This document shows positions 34,584 to 45,900 of a stretch of DNA of 64,000 nucleotides, one piece after another. The DNA is taken from NCBI GenBank assembly GCA_018873225.1, contig JAEILZ010000002.1, positions 1,178,001 to 1,242,000 of the forward strand, in the 5' to 3' direction. The notes below the pieces were generated by a model. That model saw only the letters and a program-made list of their open reading frames with translations. It was not told the DNA's origin and ran no database searches. Both the position numbers and the translations under genes were made by a program. This DNA is from [Phialemoniopsis] sp. UDSM-2020 (Eukaryota > Ascomycota > Sordariomycetes > Thyridiales > Thyridiaceae). Within the stretch, counting starts at the first letter, position 1, and every line of letters starts with the position of its first letter.

Positions 34584-35531
34584 GAGATGGTGATGTGTAT
34601 GAAATTATAGCAAAAGCAATACCGTGCGGCATAGCGTACTTACTTGTATGGAAGAATCACACTCCTCAAAGTGATATGCCTTATAGGTGGTAATAAGGTC
34701 AGGTTAATTAAACGGAGGGGGGATATGGTGCAGCGGTCCTGGGTGGCGCAAGTCATTTCAGTAGACAGGTGACGACCTGAACCTACACCGGCGACCCCCA
34801 ATGAAGTGGTGAAAAACTTCCCGACGGGGAGGGTTTTTCTCCTCAGGGGTTCGAGTGTCCCTCTGAGTGAATTTTTTGCTTTTTGCTCCTTTCTCATTGA
34901 GCTAGTGGCTAAAGATGTGCAGCAAAGCAAGCAAAATGTTTTTATAAATCTGTTCAATAATATAATGATGTTGAAGAGCTGCCTTATTAGATTGAGAGTT
35001 GAAGCTCCCCTAGATTTTTTGTGTTTTTCTTGGTCTGTTCTGGATTCTTCCTAGTGGGCAATGATCTTTTCAACTCCAACCTTTCATCGATCTAGATGTC
35101 TGGATCTCAACCTCAATCGACACGAATCACCAAGATGAATATGCTGAGAGCTTTCAAGCAGACAACACGATCTGCACGCACGGCTTGATGCATGAACAGT
35201 AAGCGGCAATTGGTGGGGCAGGGGTCCTCTTATCGATTGCAGTAGCGCAATTGAACCACCTGGTGCGCGCGCCAATGTTCGCGTAAAGTACCTGGACTCT
35301 CATTTGAACACACGCGACTACAAAGAGACTCTGACGACAGCTTTGAAGCCCTGCAGCATCGATTGATCTATCTGCTTGCTTGCGCCTCGTAGGCTGAATT
35401 GAGCTCACCTCCACCTGATCTTTCACTCACCCGAACTTGGCGCAGGACTTTTTCCCGATGGATGCTACCTCATAACATCCTCACTTCACTCAGCTCCTCA
35501 CACTGCCCTTCTTTCTCACATACGGGATGCA
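34584..35531. other. Intergenic, with a small hairpin near 34842-34867
   Basis: About 950 bases between UGGT and the zinc-finger gene. The 34740-34880 part has short stem-loops (arms CTCAGGGG and CCCTCTGAG) followed by a T-run at 34873. It resembles part of a Pol III gene but I could not fold a tRNA from it. Nothing else is seen. Confidence 0.4.
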
Positions 35532-38500
35532 ATGACCGAATACCCTTCCGTTCTATATTCTATGCCAAGGGAGATTGCAGAAGAATGCTACACTCCAGAA
35601 GAGGTGTGGTCCATAGAGCGTGACGTCCGCGACCTGATACGGTCGGACATGGAAGACGAAGCCCGTCGCCAGGCCCGCCGCAAGTCCCGAAGAGAAACCA
35701 TGAGTGCCTCGTCGGCAACAAGCGCCACATCCAGCAACAAGACATCGGGTGTCCAAACTCCCATACCATTGCCTCCGCAGGCTGCCCCGGGATTTCGCCC
35801 TTCCACCGGAGCTCCGTCCCAGGATGCATCCAGCAATGGTACCTCAGCCGATACACCCAGCCGGCCGGTTCTTACGATGAAGCGAACCGGTGGGACGCTC
35901 AGAAGATCTGCTCATGGACTTCCTCTGAAGTCCAGATATCCTCCCCAAAGTGCTGCCTCAGAAGCACTCCAACAAGCCAGAGCAGAATCTAATAGTCGTG
36001 AGGCCTTACACAAAGCCTCGTCGCTTGCGCCTGAACCTGCCAAAGATGCTGAGCCCGAAGCTTTGCGTATAGTGTCAGATATTGCAGACACTGACAACCG
36101 AAACTACACGTCAATGGCTCCGGCAACAGCACAGCAGTTCCTCAAGCGAAAAGCAAACGAATCGCCTCAAGACTCAATTCGGAGTCAGAGATTGAGGACA
36201 TCCTGCACTCCACAATCTTTCACTGCAGTCAATGGAGCGAAGGCGAGAAACTCTGCATCTGACAGACCACCTGTTTCTCAGAAGTCTACTATTGAGGACT
36301 CTATGTTTGTTGATATGACTAGTGATGACGATGCAGGGCCAAGTCATACGCAAGCTGCTCTGCTGAGCGACAATGACGCCATGGTTGAGGATAATGTAGA
36401 ACCTAGTCAGGATTTGACAGTCGACGACTCGATGCTGGATGTCAATGATATGGATGATAGCATGGCCGATGGTCTCTCCTTTATGTCTGCATCCCCCTCC
36501 AACAAGGCCTCTGCCAGGAACCTGCGGATGAGGACACATACGCCCAGCCAGCCGGCTTCTGATGGTTATGACAACAGACAGCGGAGACCGCGGCTTGACT
36601 CGTCAGTCCCAGAATGCCTCAAAGAAACCCAAATGGGGAGGCCATACACTTCGTGGAATGGTATGTGTTTGCGATTTATCTCCCAAGAATTGGCTTCAGG
36701 CTGACCCAGCTCGTTTTCAAGATGGAACGCGGCTTGTTCCCACTGGAGGCGTCCTTCTGCCTGATAAGTACAAGTTGAAAGTCGTCTCAAACATGCCATG
36801 GACTTGTCCCATCCGCTCGTGCCGCCAGATCTTTTACACGATAGGCAGCCTTAGCAAACATTGGCAGGTATGATCTCTGACTCCTCAGCATGGTTTCCTC
36901 TGCCATTTGTTTGCAAGGTATTAACATCAAGACAGAAAACACACCATTGCTGTAAACTGAATGACAATAGCGACGGGACGTTTTCCATCACGGGACACTA
37001 TGAGCCAAGCTCCAGCACCACCAGGGTCTCAAGGACGCCAGCCGTAGTTGTGTCGAGGCGTTCCCTGGACCCCAGTGAGCCTCCCATGGCGGAACCCCAT
37101 TATGTGAAACCAGTAGAGACTTCCGCAAAGCCACAGGAAGAAGCAGCAACACCCAAAGACGATTTAGCCGGTGAAGCGTCAGGAGAGATGTCAGGTGAAG
37201 CGCCTCGAGAAGGGGACCACGTACTCGCCAATGTTTCGCGCACTGGGAAGGAAATGTGGCAACTTATGAGGACCATTGAGATGGCCACAAAAGATCGACC
37301 CTACCGGCAATGGAAAAGTTCGTCACACACTGCCGCCTTCTCTTGACTTGTAAACACCGTACTAACACGTTTATTAGAGGACGACGGGACCCTTGTTAGT
37401 GCTTCGGGAGCCTTGATCCCTGCGAGCTACAAATTCTCGACATACCCAAACCACTCCTGGGTGTGTCCAGTCCGAGACTGCCGACGTGTGTTCGAGCGAC
37501 TACTCAACTTGGGGGTTCACTTCATCAGGGTATGCAGTAAGACTTACTTCAACCGGCAGGACTAGGTTTTGCTAACAGCCCTTCAGGGACATACTGGTCA
37601 TCTCTTCAATGATAATCAAGACGGTACTCTCTCTGATTTAGGTCGTTACAAGGCGCCAGGTGGTTCGAATGGCAAATTGCTGCCTCCCCGGGTTCTAACC
37701 TCCAAACCTCTGGATCCCAATGCGCCTCCGATGGTTGAGGAGGGTTTGCCAAGCGAGAAGCCCGTGAGTGTGGCCCACAGTCGGGAGGGAACTGAGAGCT
37801 CTGCTACAAATCAGACACCGATACCACCGCCCTCGGCTCCTGCACCCCGGTCATGGACTACGGCCGGCGGCTTGGTCTTGGAGCCCGATTCAGATTGGCA
37901 GCCCCCAGCTCTGACGGCAGCCTCGTGGGAGATGTGGAGGTACATTTCACCTCACCTTGAGCGCCACAAGGGCGACTTTATTCCCGACACCGGCCACCTC
38001 CGGGAGCTGCTCTGCCTGCCCCGGGTCCGCGACATCGAGATGAACCAGGACTACATCAAGTATTATGACAGCACGCCCAAGGATGTCTCGGCGCTGCTGG
38101 TCAACTTGACGGGCGATCTGGCCCCGCAGCCGTGCTCGAGGTGCCAGAGCGGCAAGGGCCCCTTCAAGGGCTGTGTCATCCTCAAGACGAGCTCCCCCGT
38201 CGACCAGCAGCGGGCAATCCGCAGCTGTGGCAACTGCTTGTACCACAACAACCAGACCAACTGCAGCCTCAGACAGACCCTCGTGAAGAGGGTGATGGAG
38301 CTGTTCCCCGAACCGCGCGCCAAAACCGAGGACGAGTACTGGAGGCACCACGAGTCGCGCATGTCGCACAATAGGTCCAAGTACAACGAGAACAAGCGCC
38401 TGGGGCTTATCAAGCCCGAGGGTTTGTCCCCGCCTGTGCCCGCCCCGCCAAGTAGAATTGTGTCTGTGCCTGTGCCGAAAAGGCTCCAGAGTGCCACGCA

Positions 38501-39263
38501 GGATGAGCCCGATTCATCTTCATCGGGCACAAGGCGCTCTGGGCGCCTCAGCGCGATGGAAGCCACGGCAGAGTCCGACAAGCGGCTAGCCACTGTCAGA
38601 GCGCCCTCTGGCCTACGCAAATCTTCTTCGTCGCTCGGAGGAAGTGCGGCTGCGTCTTCGCCGCTGACAGTCGCTGCTCAGAACCATATCGGTATCGACG
38701 CCGCTGAGCTGTCAGCCAGTCTCTTGGCCAGTGCCGCCGCCCGACCCGCGTCCTCGGCCCTCATCTCGGCCGGACACGTCCAGCCCACCATGGCCGCCGA
38801 GACCCTCGAGATGGAGGACTGGGAGATGGCCCCCGGACGGATCCGGAGCCAGGCATCTGCGTCCATGGAGAGTAAGTTACCACCCCACCATACCTCCACA
38901 CACACTTCTATCCACATCGTCTCGCTACAGGATACTAACCTCTTCTCAACAGACATAGCCTTTTCGAACCCGTACCTGACGACCAACCAGGCCGTCGCCG
39001 TCGACGACGCCATCGCCTTCAGGGTCGAGGTCGTCCGCGCGGGCCAGACCCGCCGCCTCGCGCCCGAACAGGGCGTCACCAAGATCTGCTCCCTCGCCGC
39101 GGGCAAGCTGCGCGTGCGCATCGACGGGGAGCCTACGGAGGCCCAGTTCGCCATCGGCCCGCACGGCATGTTCAAGCTCAAGCCGGGCGTCGGCGCGACG
39201 GTCGAGAACAGGCTGTACATTGACAGCGTGCTGCACATGTCGAGCGTGTCGACGGGCCTGTGA
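35532..39263 (+). CDS. Unrecognised fungal protein with two C2H2 zinc-finger modules and a Cys-cluster
   Basis: Six exons (35532-36660, 36710-36867, 36936-37317, 37378-37529, 37587-38871, 38953-39263) give 1138 aa. The first 376 residues are basic then Ser/Asp-rich and disordered. Two similar modules follow. Each has DGT..L(I)P..YK..........W.CP.R.CR, then C-x4-C-x12-H-x4-H zinc-finger spacing, then N(D)DGT. Further on a cysteine cluster (PCSRCQSGKGPFKGC...CGNCLYHNNQTNC) resembles the fungal DUF3716 type, from memory. The last 100 residues form a compact, conserved-looking domain (FSNPYLTTNQAVAV, FRVEVVRAGQTRRL). Two fingers plus the Cys cluster suggest a nuclear or nucleic-acid role, but that is inference. 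Intron 1 has its branch-like sequence unusually close to the acceptor and is the least sure. The 81-base last intron is in frame and could be retained. Confidence 0.7.
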
Positions 39264-39875
39264 AGGGTGGGGAGGTTGATGAGGAGGAGTGAAGGAGGAG
39301 GAGGAGGTGTATGATAAGGCAAATTTTTATTGAAAAAAGGGATTCAATCCGGACTTTTGGTCGACCGGACTGGGTACTTTGTCAGTAGCGACAACTTGGA
39401 ACCAAGGGGGGAGGACTCTGGATGGAAACATGGCCAGCACACATATCGCTTTCCCAGGGGAAGGGAAACACAACGCACATATCGCATTTTCTGAAACTAT
39501 AGCTGCATACCTCTATGCGTCCGGATCGGTCACTCTGACCGGTCCTCATTATACCCACCGACTTTGTCGTGCGCGGGTTGGATGATCTTGCAACACACTG
39601 CAAATTAAACACTTTTGAGATACGAAAAGCTGGTCGGGTCCTTTGCAAACATGGTGACAAGTATTGTGGCTTCTTTTCATTCATTTAGTCTCGTAAAGCA
39701 ATGTCTTAGCTCGCTGCAAAGGTCATCAAAAGAGCAAGAAAGCATGTACAGCAAGACCTTCGATCCCGATCTCCAGCTCCTAAAACGCCAGATGCTGTAA
39801 TCCCCAAGCCAAGCCATGCAAATTACGCACATTATTCATCTCCGGGCCAAATTTATCAACAGCCTCATACACTGC
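39264..39875. other. Convergent intergenic stretch
   Basis: Lies between the 3' ends of the zinc-finger gene and RAD54. No gene or element is visible. Confidence 0.5.
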
Positions 39876-42302
39876 TTAATGCGAGATGTACTGAAACACG
39901 GCCGACACCTCGCTCTCGCCGCATTCCTGCCGCAGCAGCAGGTCCTGGATGGGCTTGAGCCCGTCGTTGACGAAATGGTTCCACGTGCTCGTGTCGCCGT
40001 ACAGCATGGCGGGCGCCTTGATGTACTGCTTGCCGTCGGGCTTGCACCGCTTGCACTTGAACGTGTCGTGCGTGTCGCTCGTCGTGTCGGGCCGGTACTG
40101 GAACAGCTCGCGCAGGCTGTCGAGCGAAAAGTGCCGCTCGACGTCCTCGGCTGAGTCGACGACGCACGACGAGAGACTCTGCTTGTGCGACTGCCTCTGG
40201 AAGATCTTCTCCTCGATGGTGCCCGTCGCGATGAAGCGGTACACGAAGCAGTCCTTCTTCTGGCCGTCACGCCAGACACGTGCGAGCGCTTGCTGGTCGG
40301 CGGCCGGGTTCCAGTCCGGGTCAAAGAGGACGAGGCGGTTGGCGCCGATGAGGTTGAGACCACAGCCACCGGCCTTGCTGGACAACAAGAAGATGAACTC
40401 CTCACCTTCCGGGTCATTGAACTTGTCGACGAGCTTCTGACGCTTGTTGACGTTCATGGTACCATCGAGCCGCAGGCAGCCATAAGCGCGATTGCGGCAC
40501 AGGCGCTCGAAGAGGTCGAGTGTGGACGTATAGTTGGAGATCAGTACGATCTTGTCGTTCGTGTCGGCGCGGATGCGAGCGAGCATACGATCCAGGACCT
40601 GCATCTTGCCGCTGTACCAGGGCTTGACTTCCCTGTCGCGCCCGCGGGCTTCCTTTGGCACGTAGTCCTCAGGGTAGTGCTTCTCAGAGCCTGGCAGATC
40701 ATCAGCCAGATTGAGCAGATCTGGGTGGTTGCAGAGCTTCTTGAGGATGTTGATGGCCTTGAGCGGTTGACTTGACTTGCCGCGTAACAGAGCTTGGATG
40801 TCGGGAGATGTGATGAAGTAGTTGTAAAGATCTAGCTGGAAAGGAGCAAGGTTGCAGAAAACGACGTGCTCGTATTTGACGGGTAGGTACTTGGACAAGA
40901 TGTCGTTGGTGCGACGGATGATGAATTTGTTGACAATGCCGAGAAGCTCGGCAAGACACTCGTCACCCTTTTGTCTGTCCTTCTCGGTAGCATCGGCATC
41001 TCGACCACGCAGGATAGGGATCTCGAAGCGCTTTCGGAATTCTAGCCTGGTACCAAGAAGATCCGGGTTCGCAAAGCTGATGAGCGCAAAGTACTCGGAC
41101 AAGTCGTTCTGGATCGGTGTGCCAGAGAGGATGACTCGTCTTGATACATTCAAGTTGTTGAGAGCACCAAATGTCTGGCTGTCACCGTTCTTGAGCCGAT
41201 GGCCTTCGTCACAAAGCATCAAGCCGATCTTAGTGTGCTTGAGTGCCTCGACGTTCAATCGAAGCGTCTCATAAGAGACAATGATGACCGGTCTGGTCAC
41301 AGCTCGGCCACTCGCCGTCGACCATTGGTGTAGCTGCCGCGTCAACTCTTCCTTGGACGCCTTGCCATCGATCGCGAAGGGGTGGATAGCGTCTGCGCCA
41401 AGCCACTTGGTAAGCTCGTTTGCCCAGTTGCGTACCAAACTTGACGGGCAAGCCACAATCGCTTTCTGAATTGTCGACTTGCCCGCATCCGGCGATTGTT
41501 TCAGCAGAGTCCACAACAACGTGATGCACTGCAGGGTCTTTCCGAGACCCATCTCATCTGCCATAATGCATCCATTGGCCTTTTCATCGATCATGCCAGT
41601 AACACATCGATACATGAACTTGACACCCTCAATCTGATGGGGGCGGAGAACCTTGGCCAGTCTCGGGTCGATAACGACAGGCACTCGAGGATGCTCGCCT
41701 TCGACTTTCTTCTTGATGCCGAGGATTTCAGCCAAACTCTTGTGTACGAGAGGAGCATCAAGCTTCGTCTCTTCCTCTTTGGCCTCTTTCTCTTTCGGTT
41801 TGTCGGTAATTTTGGGCTTGTCATCGATAGTAGGGTCATGAAGCACAATCGCAAACTCGCCCGTCGGGTCGTGTAACGGCTTTGCCACGAAGACGGCTCC
41901 CTGTCGCAAGCCTAGCGTTGGAGGGGGCCGGTTTGGGTTATACGAAGCGATGCTCTTGTTCAGAAGGGGAACAGCAAACGCTTTGCGGAATATTGTGTCC
42001 TTGTCCTTGACCTGGAAGACCGGGAATCTGTTGGCATCACGATTGGCAAGTGCCAGCCTGTCATCGTTTGTCCAGGGTTTGTCTGCTTCGGCATCGCCGT
42101 CGGCTCCCTTGTAATCGACTTTCCTCCGTTTCCGGGCCGGCCGATCGACTGCGGGTGATCTTGTTGCAGAACCAGGACACTTGAAGGGACGGTGCAGCTT
42201 GTCGACTGCTTGTGGCGTTGGGAACCTCCGGCCAGGCTGCTTCAGGTGGTCCTTGTCGCCCTTGGGCGTCGCGAGAACGTTCCTGCGGGTAGGGTCAGTC
42301 AT
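39876..42302 (-). CDS. RAD54: DNA repair and recombination ATPase RAD54
   Basis: A single exon of 808 aa, the family's length. The basic N-terminus (KRRKV near 57-61) is followed by LTLG-like and PLHDPTGEFAIVL segments known from RAD54. The SNF2 ATPase core then shows Walker A DEMGLGKT near residue 250, the DEGH box (CDEGHRLKNG) near 366, SGTPIQNDLSEYFAL, and in the second lobe RLDGTMNVNKRQ, LSSKAGGCGLNLIGANRL and ARVWRDGQKKDC. A C-terminal zinc-binding cysteine pair is present (CKRC). RAD54 translocates on double-stranded DNA and drives RAD51 strand exchange in homologous recombination. It is divergent from the spindle pole body gene over 645 bases. A small upstream frame at 42356-42694 could suggest an extra 5' exon but shows no similarity. 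Confidence 0.94.
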   Translation of the reverse strand: MTDPTRRNVLATPKGDKDHLKQPGRRFPTPQAVDKLHRPFKCPGSATRSPAVDRPARKRRKVDYKGADGDAEADKPWTNDDRLALANRDANRFPVFQVKDKDTIFRKAFAVPLLNKSIASYNPNRPPPTLGLRQGAVFVAKPLHDPTGEFAIVLHDPTIDDKPKITDKPKEKEAKEEETKLDAPLVHKSLAEILGIKKKVEGEHPRVPVVIDPRLAKVLRPHQIEGVKFMYRCVTGMIDEKANGCIMADEMGLGKTLQCITLLWTLLKQSPDAGKSTIQKAIVACPSSLVRNWANELTKWLGADAIHPFAIDGKASKEELTRQLHQWSTASGRAVTRPVIIVSYETLRLNVEALKHTKIGLMLCDEGHRLKNGDSQTFGALNNLNVSRRVILSGTPIQNDLSEYFALISFANPDLLGTRLEFRKRFEIPILRGRDADATEKDRQKGDECLAELLGIVNKFIIRRTNDILSKYLPVKYEHVVFCNLAPFQLDLYNYFITSPDIQALLRGKSSQPLKAINILKKLCNHPDLLNLADDLPGSEKHYPEDYVPKEARGRDREVKPWYSGKMQVLDRMLARIRADTNDKIVLISNYTSTLDLFERLCRNRAYGCLRLDGTMNVNKRQKLVDKFNDPEGEEFIFLLSSKAGGCGLNLIGANRLVLFDPDWNPAADQQALARVWRDGQKKDCFVYRFIATGTIEEKIFQRQSHKQSLSSCVVDSAEDVERHFSLDSLRELFQYRPDTTSDTHDTFKCKRCKPDGKQYIKAPAMLYGDTSTWNHFVNDGLKPIQDLLLRQECGESEVSAVFQYISH

Positions 42303-42947
42303 TGAAACGGGGCAGATGTGTGCTAGAATTATAGAATCTGCAGGTTATGACAAACTTACATCTTGAGATTGATGATTGTTCTCCAAACTCCCTCTGCTTC
42401 AAATTCCCGCCTTTCTTTAGGAGCGAATGTGCTAGAAAATTGGCCACCCAGGTTTGTTGACTTTGGACGACAAGCGCGACGGACGCGTTTGGGGGCAGGC
42501 ACGCTGTCACCTGACCGTGTCGCCCACTCCAGGCACCCGGACTTTGGTGGTTTTGGGGGAAGGCATGCCTGAGCTAAGGTGCTGGTCAAAGCTTCCTTGA
42601 TGAACAGCCCGCTTTGGGAAAGATGTAAACAGACGCGCCCAATGTACCTTCCCGGTCCCACCACTGGCACGGTGCTCTTACACGCTTCGAGCAAGAACCT
42701 CCTCGACTTTATCGCGGCATTCCAGATTCACCTCATTGCTTAGCTTTACTCTACCACTTTTTAACAAACGACAAATTTGCTTGCTGCAGACTTAGAAACA
42801 GGAATTGGACAGTTCGAGCATTACACGCATTTTCGACTACTTTTTTGGCTGGCGAAGTGCACCGAACATCATCCATGAAGTCGATCAACGAGACCGAGTG
42901 ACGCGCCATTCTGATAACCCATCCCCACCAACCTTGAAACCATCACG
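42303..42947. other. Shared divergent promoter of RAD54 and the spindle pole body gene
   Basis: 645 bases with one ACGCGT (42483-42488) and two ACGCGC-type sequences (near 42633 and 42901). No gene is convincing. Confidence 0.5.
42483..42488. promoter_or_regulatory. Possible MluI cell-cycle box (ACGCGT)
   Basis: A perfect MBF-type hexamer, 181 bases upstream of RAD54 and 460 upstream of the spindle pole body gene, both expected to act around S phase/mitosis. A hexamer is expected many times by chance in 64 kb, so this is weak. Confidence 0.3.
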
Positions 42948-45900
42948 ATGGTTCTTCCAGGCTTGGGCGGCCTGGACACGCCCAGGACCAATGTCGGGGA
43001 CGCGACATATCTCAACCAGCCCGATTTTGACATGACGCAGGAACCGTCATTTCAGTCACCCTCAAAAGACAACAACATATTTCAAACGATACAAAATGGC
43101 GGCCGGCCAGACCTAAGAACGCCTCGTGGAGGACGCGGTGCCCTTGGCGAGAGAAGGAATCTACCAGCTGGCTTGGGAGGTGCAGAGTTCACCCCAATGC
43201 TCAAGTCAGCGACACGTAATAACACGCGACGATATCGCGGCAAGGAGAATGGCCTGGCCACTCCAGCTTTTCTCGACAAGATCAACGAGGACATGACACC
43301 TGTTCCCGGCGTTGACCTGAGCTCCTTCGGCGCTTCGCGAAACGGGTCCACCTTCATGGACGCGACTCCCCTCCCGCAGATGGAGAGCAGCAGCGCGGCT
43401 TCGACACCTTTGGTTATGCGCACACGTGGTGGAGATGGCCAGGGACCTCTCCAAGATGGTAACCAGCTTTCGCTACGAGAACAGGAAAATGTCATCGATA
43501 GGATCGAGAAGGAGAACTTTGGGCTCAAGCTAAAGATCCACTTCTTGGAAGAGGCACTTCGAAAGGCCGGTCCCGGTTTCAGCGAAGCCGCTCTCAAAGA
43601 AAACACCGACCTTAAGGTGGACAAAGTCACGATGCAGCGCGAATTGCAACGCTACAAAAAGCACTTGACTACGGCAGAGAAAGAACTTCAAGGCTACAGG
43701 CAGCAGATCCTCGAGATGCAAGACAAGGCCAAGAGGAAATTCGTCGACGAACACCAGCGCGCTGAACTGGAGCGCTTACGCCAGGAGCTAGAGGACAAGG
43801 AAGCCGATATCGAAGACTTGCAACGGCAACTGGACCGCGATCAACAGGACAACGACCGACTGGAGAAGTTGCAGGATGAAATCGGTGACCTCGAAGCCGA
43901 TGTCCGTGAGAAAGAGCGGATCATCAGCGAGCACGAGGATGAAATGGACGACCTCAGGGCGAAAGCTGACTCTGCCGAGGACCGGCTGAAGGATGCTCAG
44001 CGCCGAATTATCGAGCTTGAGGAACAGGCACGATCAGGCGAGCAGCTAGACGAGGCCAAGGACACCATTGAGGATCTGGAAGCCAACATCCGCGGTCTGG
44101 AACAGCAACTCGACAACATGAAAGACAAGCTGGAAGAAGCAGTGGCCGAGAAAGACCGCGCAGAAACGGATCTTGAGGAGCTGCAAGAAGAAATGGCCAA
44201 CAAGTCTGTCGTGACAAAAGGACTTTCTCGGCAGGTGGAAGAAAAAGTGTCGCGTCTTCAAAATGAACTTGACAACGTCCGTCAAGAGAACTCCGAGCTC
44301 GAGCGTCAGACCGAATCCAAACGGAAGGAGAATGATGACCTGCGAAACAAGGTCAAGGACGCGCGCCAAGAGCGTGACACGGCCGACCGAGAGCGTCGAG
44401 TCCAGGCTGCCAAACTAGAAGAGGCACAGAACGAGCTGCACGCGGTTCTTGACCAGAAGGCTCTGCTGCAGACACGCCATGACGCTTTGACAAACGAGTC
44501 GGCGTCCCTACAGCATGATGTCTCGAAACTGCAAAAGACCGTCGCCCAGTTGGAGGACGACCTTGAGCGCGAAAAGCAGCATGCGCTCGATATTGAGCGC
44601 GATATCCGGTCTCAATACAAGGATGAGATTGATCGGCTCAATGACGACATTTCCGACCTCCAAGCAGAAGTTCGCGAGAAGGAGAATCTCTACGATAACG
44701 ACAGTGAGAAGTGGGAGACAGAGCGACATAACCTCGAATCTGAGCGTGATCGTGCCGAGGAGCGAGCCGCCGGTCTCCAGCGAACAATTGAGAAACTCCG
44801 AGAAAGCGAAGGGAGCCTCAGCAGCAAGGAGATGAAGCTGCAGGATGCAATTCAGAGCGAGACGGAACGTCACAGGAGCGAAGAGGCCGTGCTTAGCCGG
44901 CAGATTGCCGATCTGCAGCAAGACCTGGAAGCACGACAGGGGCTGCTTGAGAGTCTTCGCAATGAGCTCTCGGCAGTTCGAGACGAGCTTCGTCAGACCA
45001 GCCTCGACTATCAGACCCAGTCCGAGAAAGTCGAGAGTCTAGAAGATGAGATTGAGGTGCTTCAAGCTGCGCTAGATGAGGAGTCTGAGAAGGCCGGGAG
45101 AGACTCGAAATCTACGCAACAAGAGTGCGAAGACCTCAGGCGAAAGCTGGCTGTAGCAGAAGCGGCAGCTAAGAACGTCCGCATCTCATCCTCTGCAACG
45201 CAGGAATCAGCCAGGCACAGCAACGAACTCGCAGATCAGCTCAGGTCACAGCTGAGCGAATCATCATCAAACCTCAGCAAAGTCACCAAGGATAAGCAGG
45301 CTCTCCAGGATCAGCTTGCGAATCTCAATATCGAACTCCACTCCCTGCGAACTTCGCTCGCCGAGACACAGGCTGAGCGCGACGAGATCGAGGGCGAACT
45401 CAGACGATTCAAGGCACAAGGAGAAGACACCTACAGGCTGGATCAAGAACGCATCGACCTCAGGACAACAAAAATGAAGCTCGACAACGAAGTCAGACGT
45501 CTCAGAGACGAGAACAGATCCCTAGTCGATCAGCGTCAGGGTCTCGAGAAGTCGCTAGAGGATGAGATCGAGAAGGCTGCGGCGGAGGAAGAGCGCCTCG
45601 GTCTTGAGATTCAGCAACTTCAAGCCAGGCTACGACAACACTCGGAGTCGCAAGATTTGGCGTCTGCGCGGCGCACGATCCGTGATTTGGAACGTCGCAT
45701 CCAGGATTACGAAGCACAATTGGCGGTCACTCAGACATTGCCTAACCTCAACGTCGGTGACAGCTCAGAACTATCCCTCATGCGCCGGGACTTATCTGAG
45801 GCTCGGCAAAAGGAACGCGACTACCTCCAGCGCGAGGCCTCTCACAAGGATACCGTCAAGAACCTCAAGCGCCAGATAACCGATCTCGAGCGCGCAGCAC

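Noticed and set aside
34740..34880. Possible tRNA or other Pol III gene (TGGCGCAAGT, GGTTCGAGTG and a following T-run)
   Set aside because: The A-box-like and B-box-like sequences are about 100 bases apart, and the ends do not pair into an acceptor stem. I could not fold a cloverleaf.
42356..42694. Minus-strand frame that might be an upstream exon of RAD54
   Set aside because: No similarity to RAD54 N-termini, and the main frame already has a complete, well-placed start at 42302.
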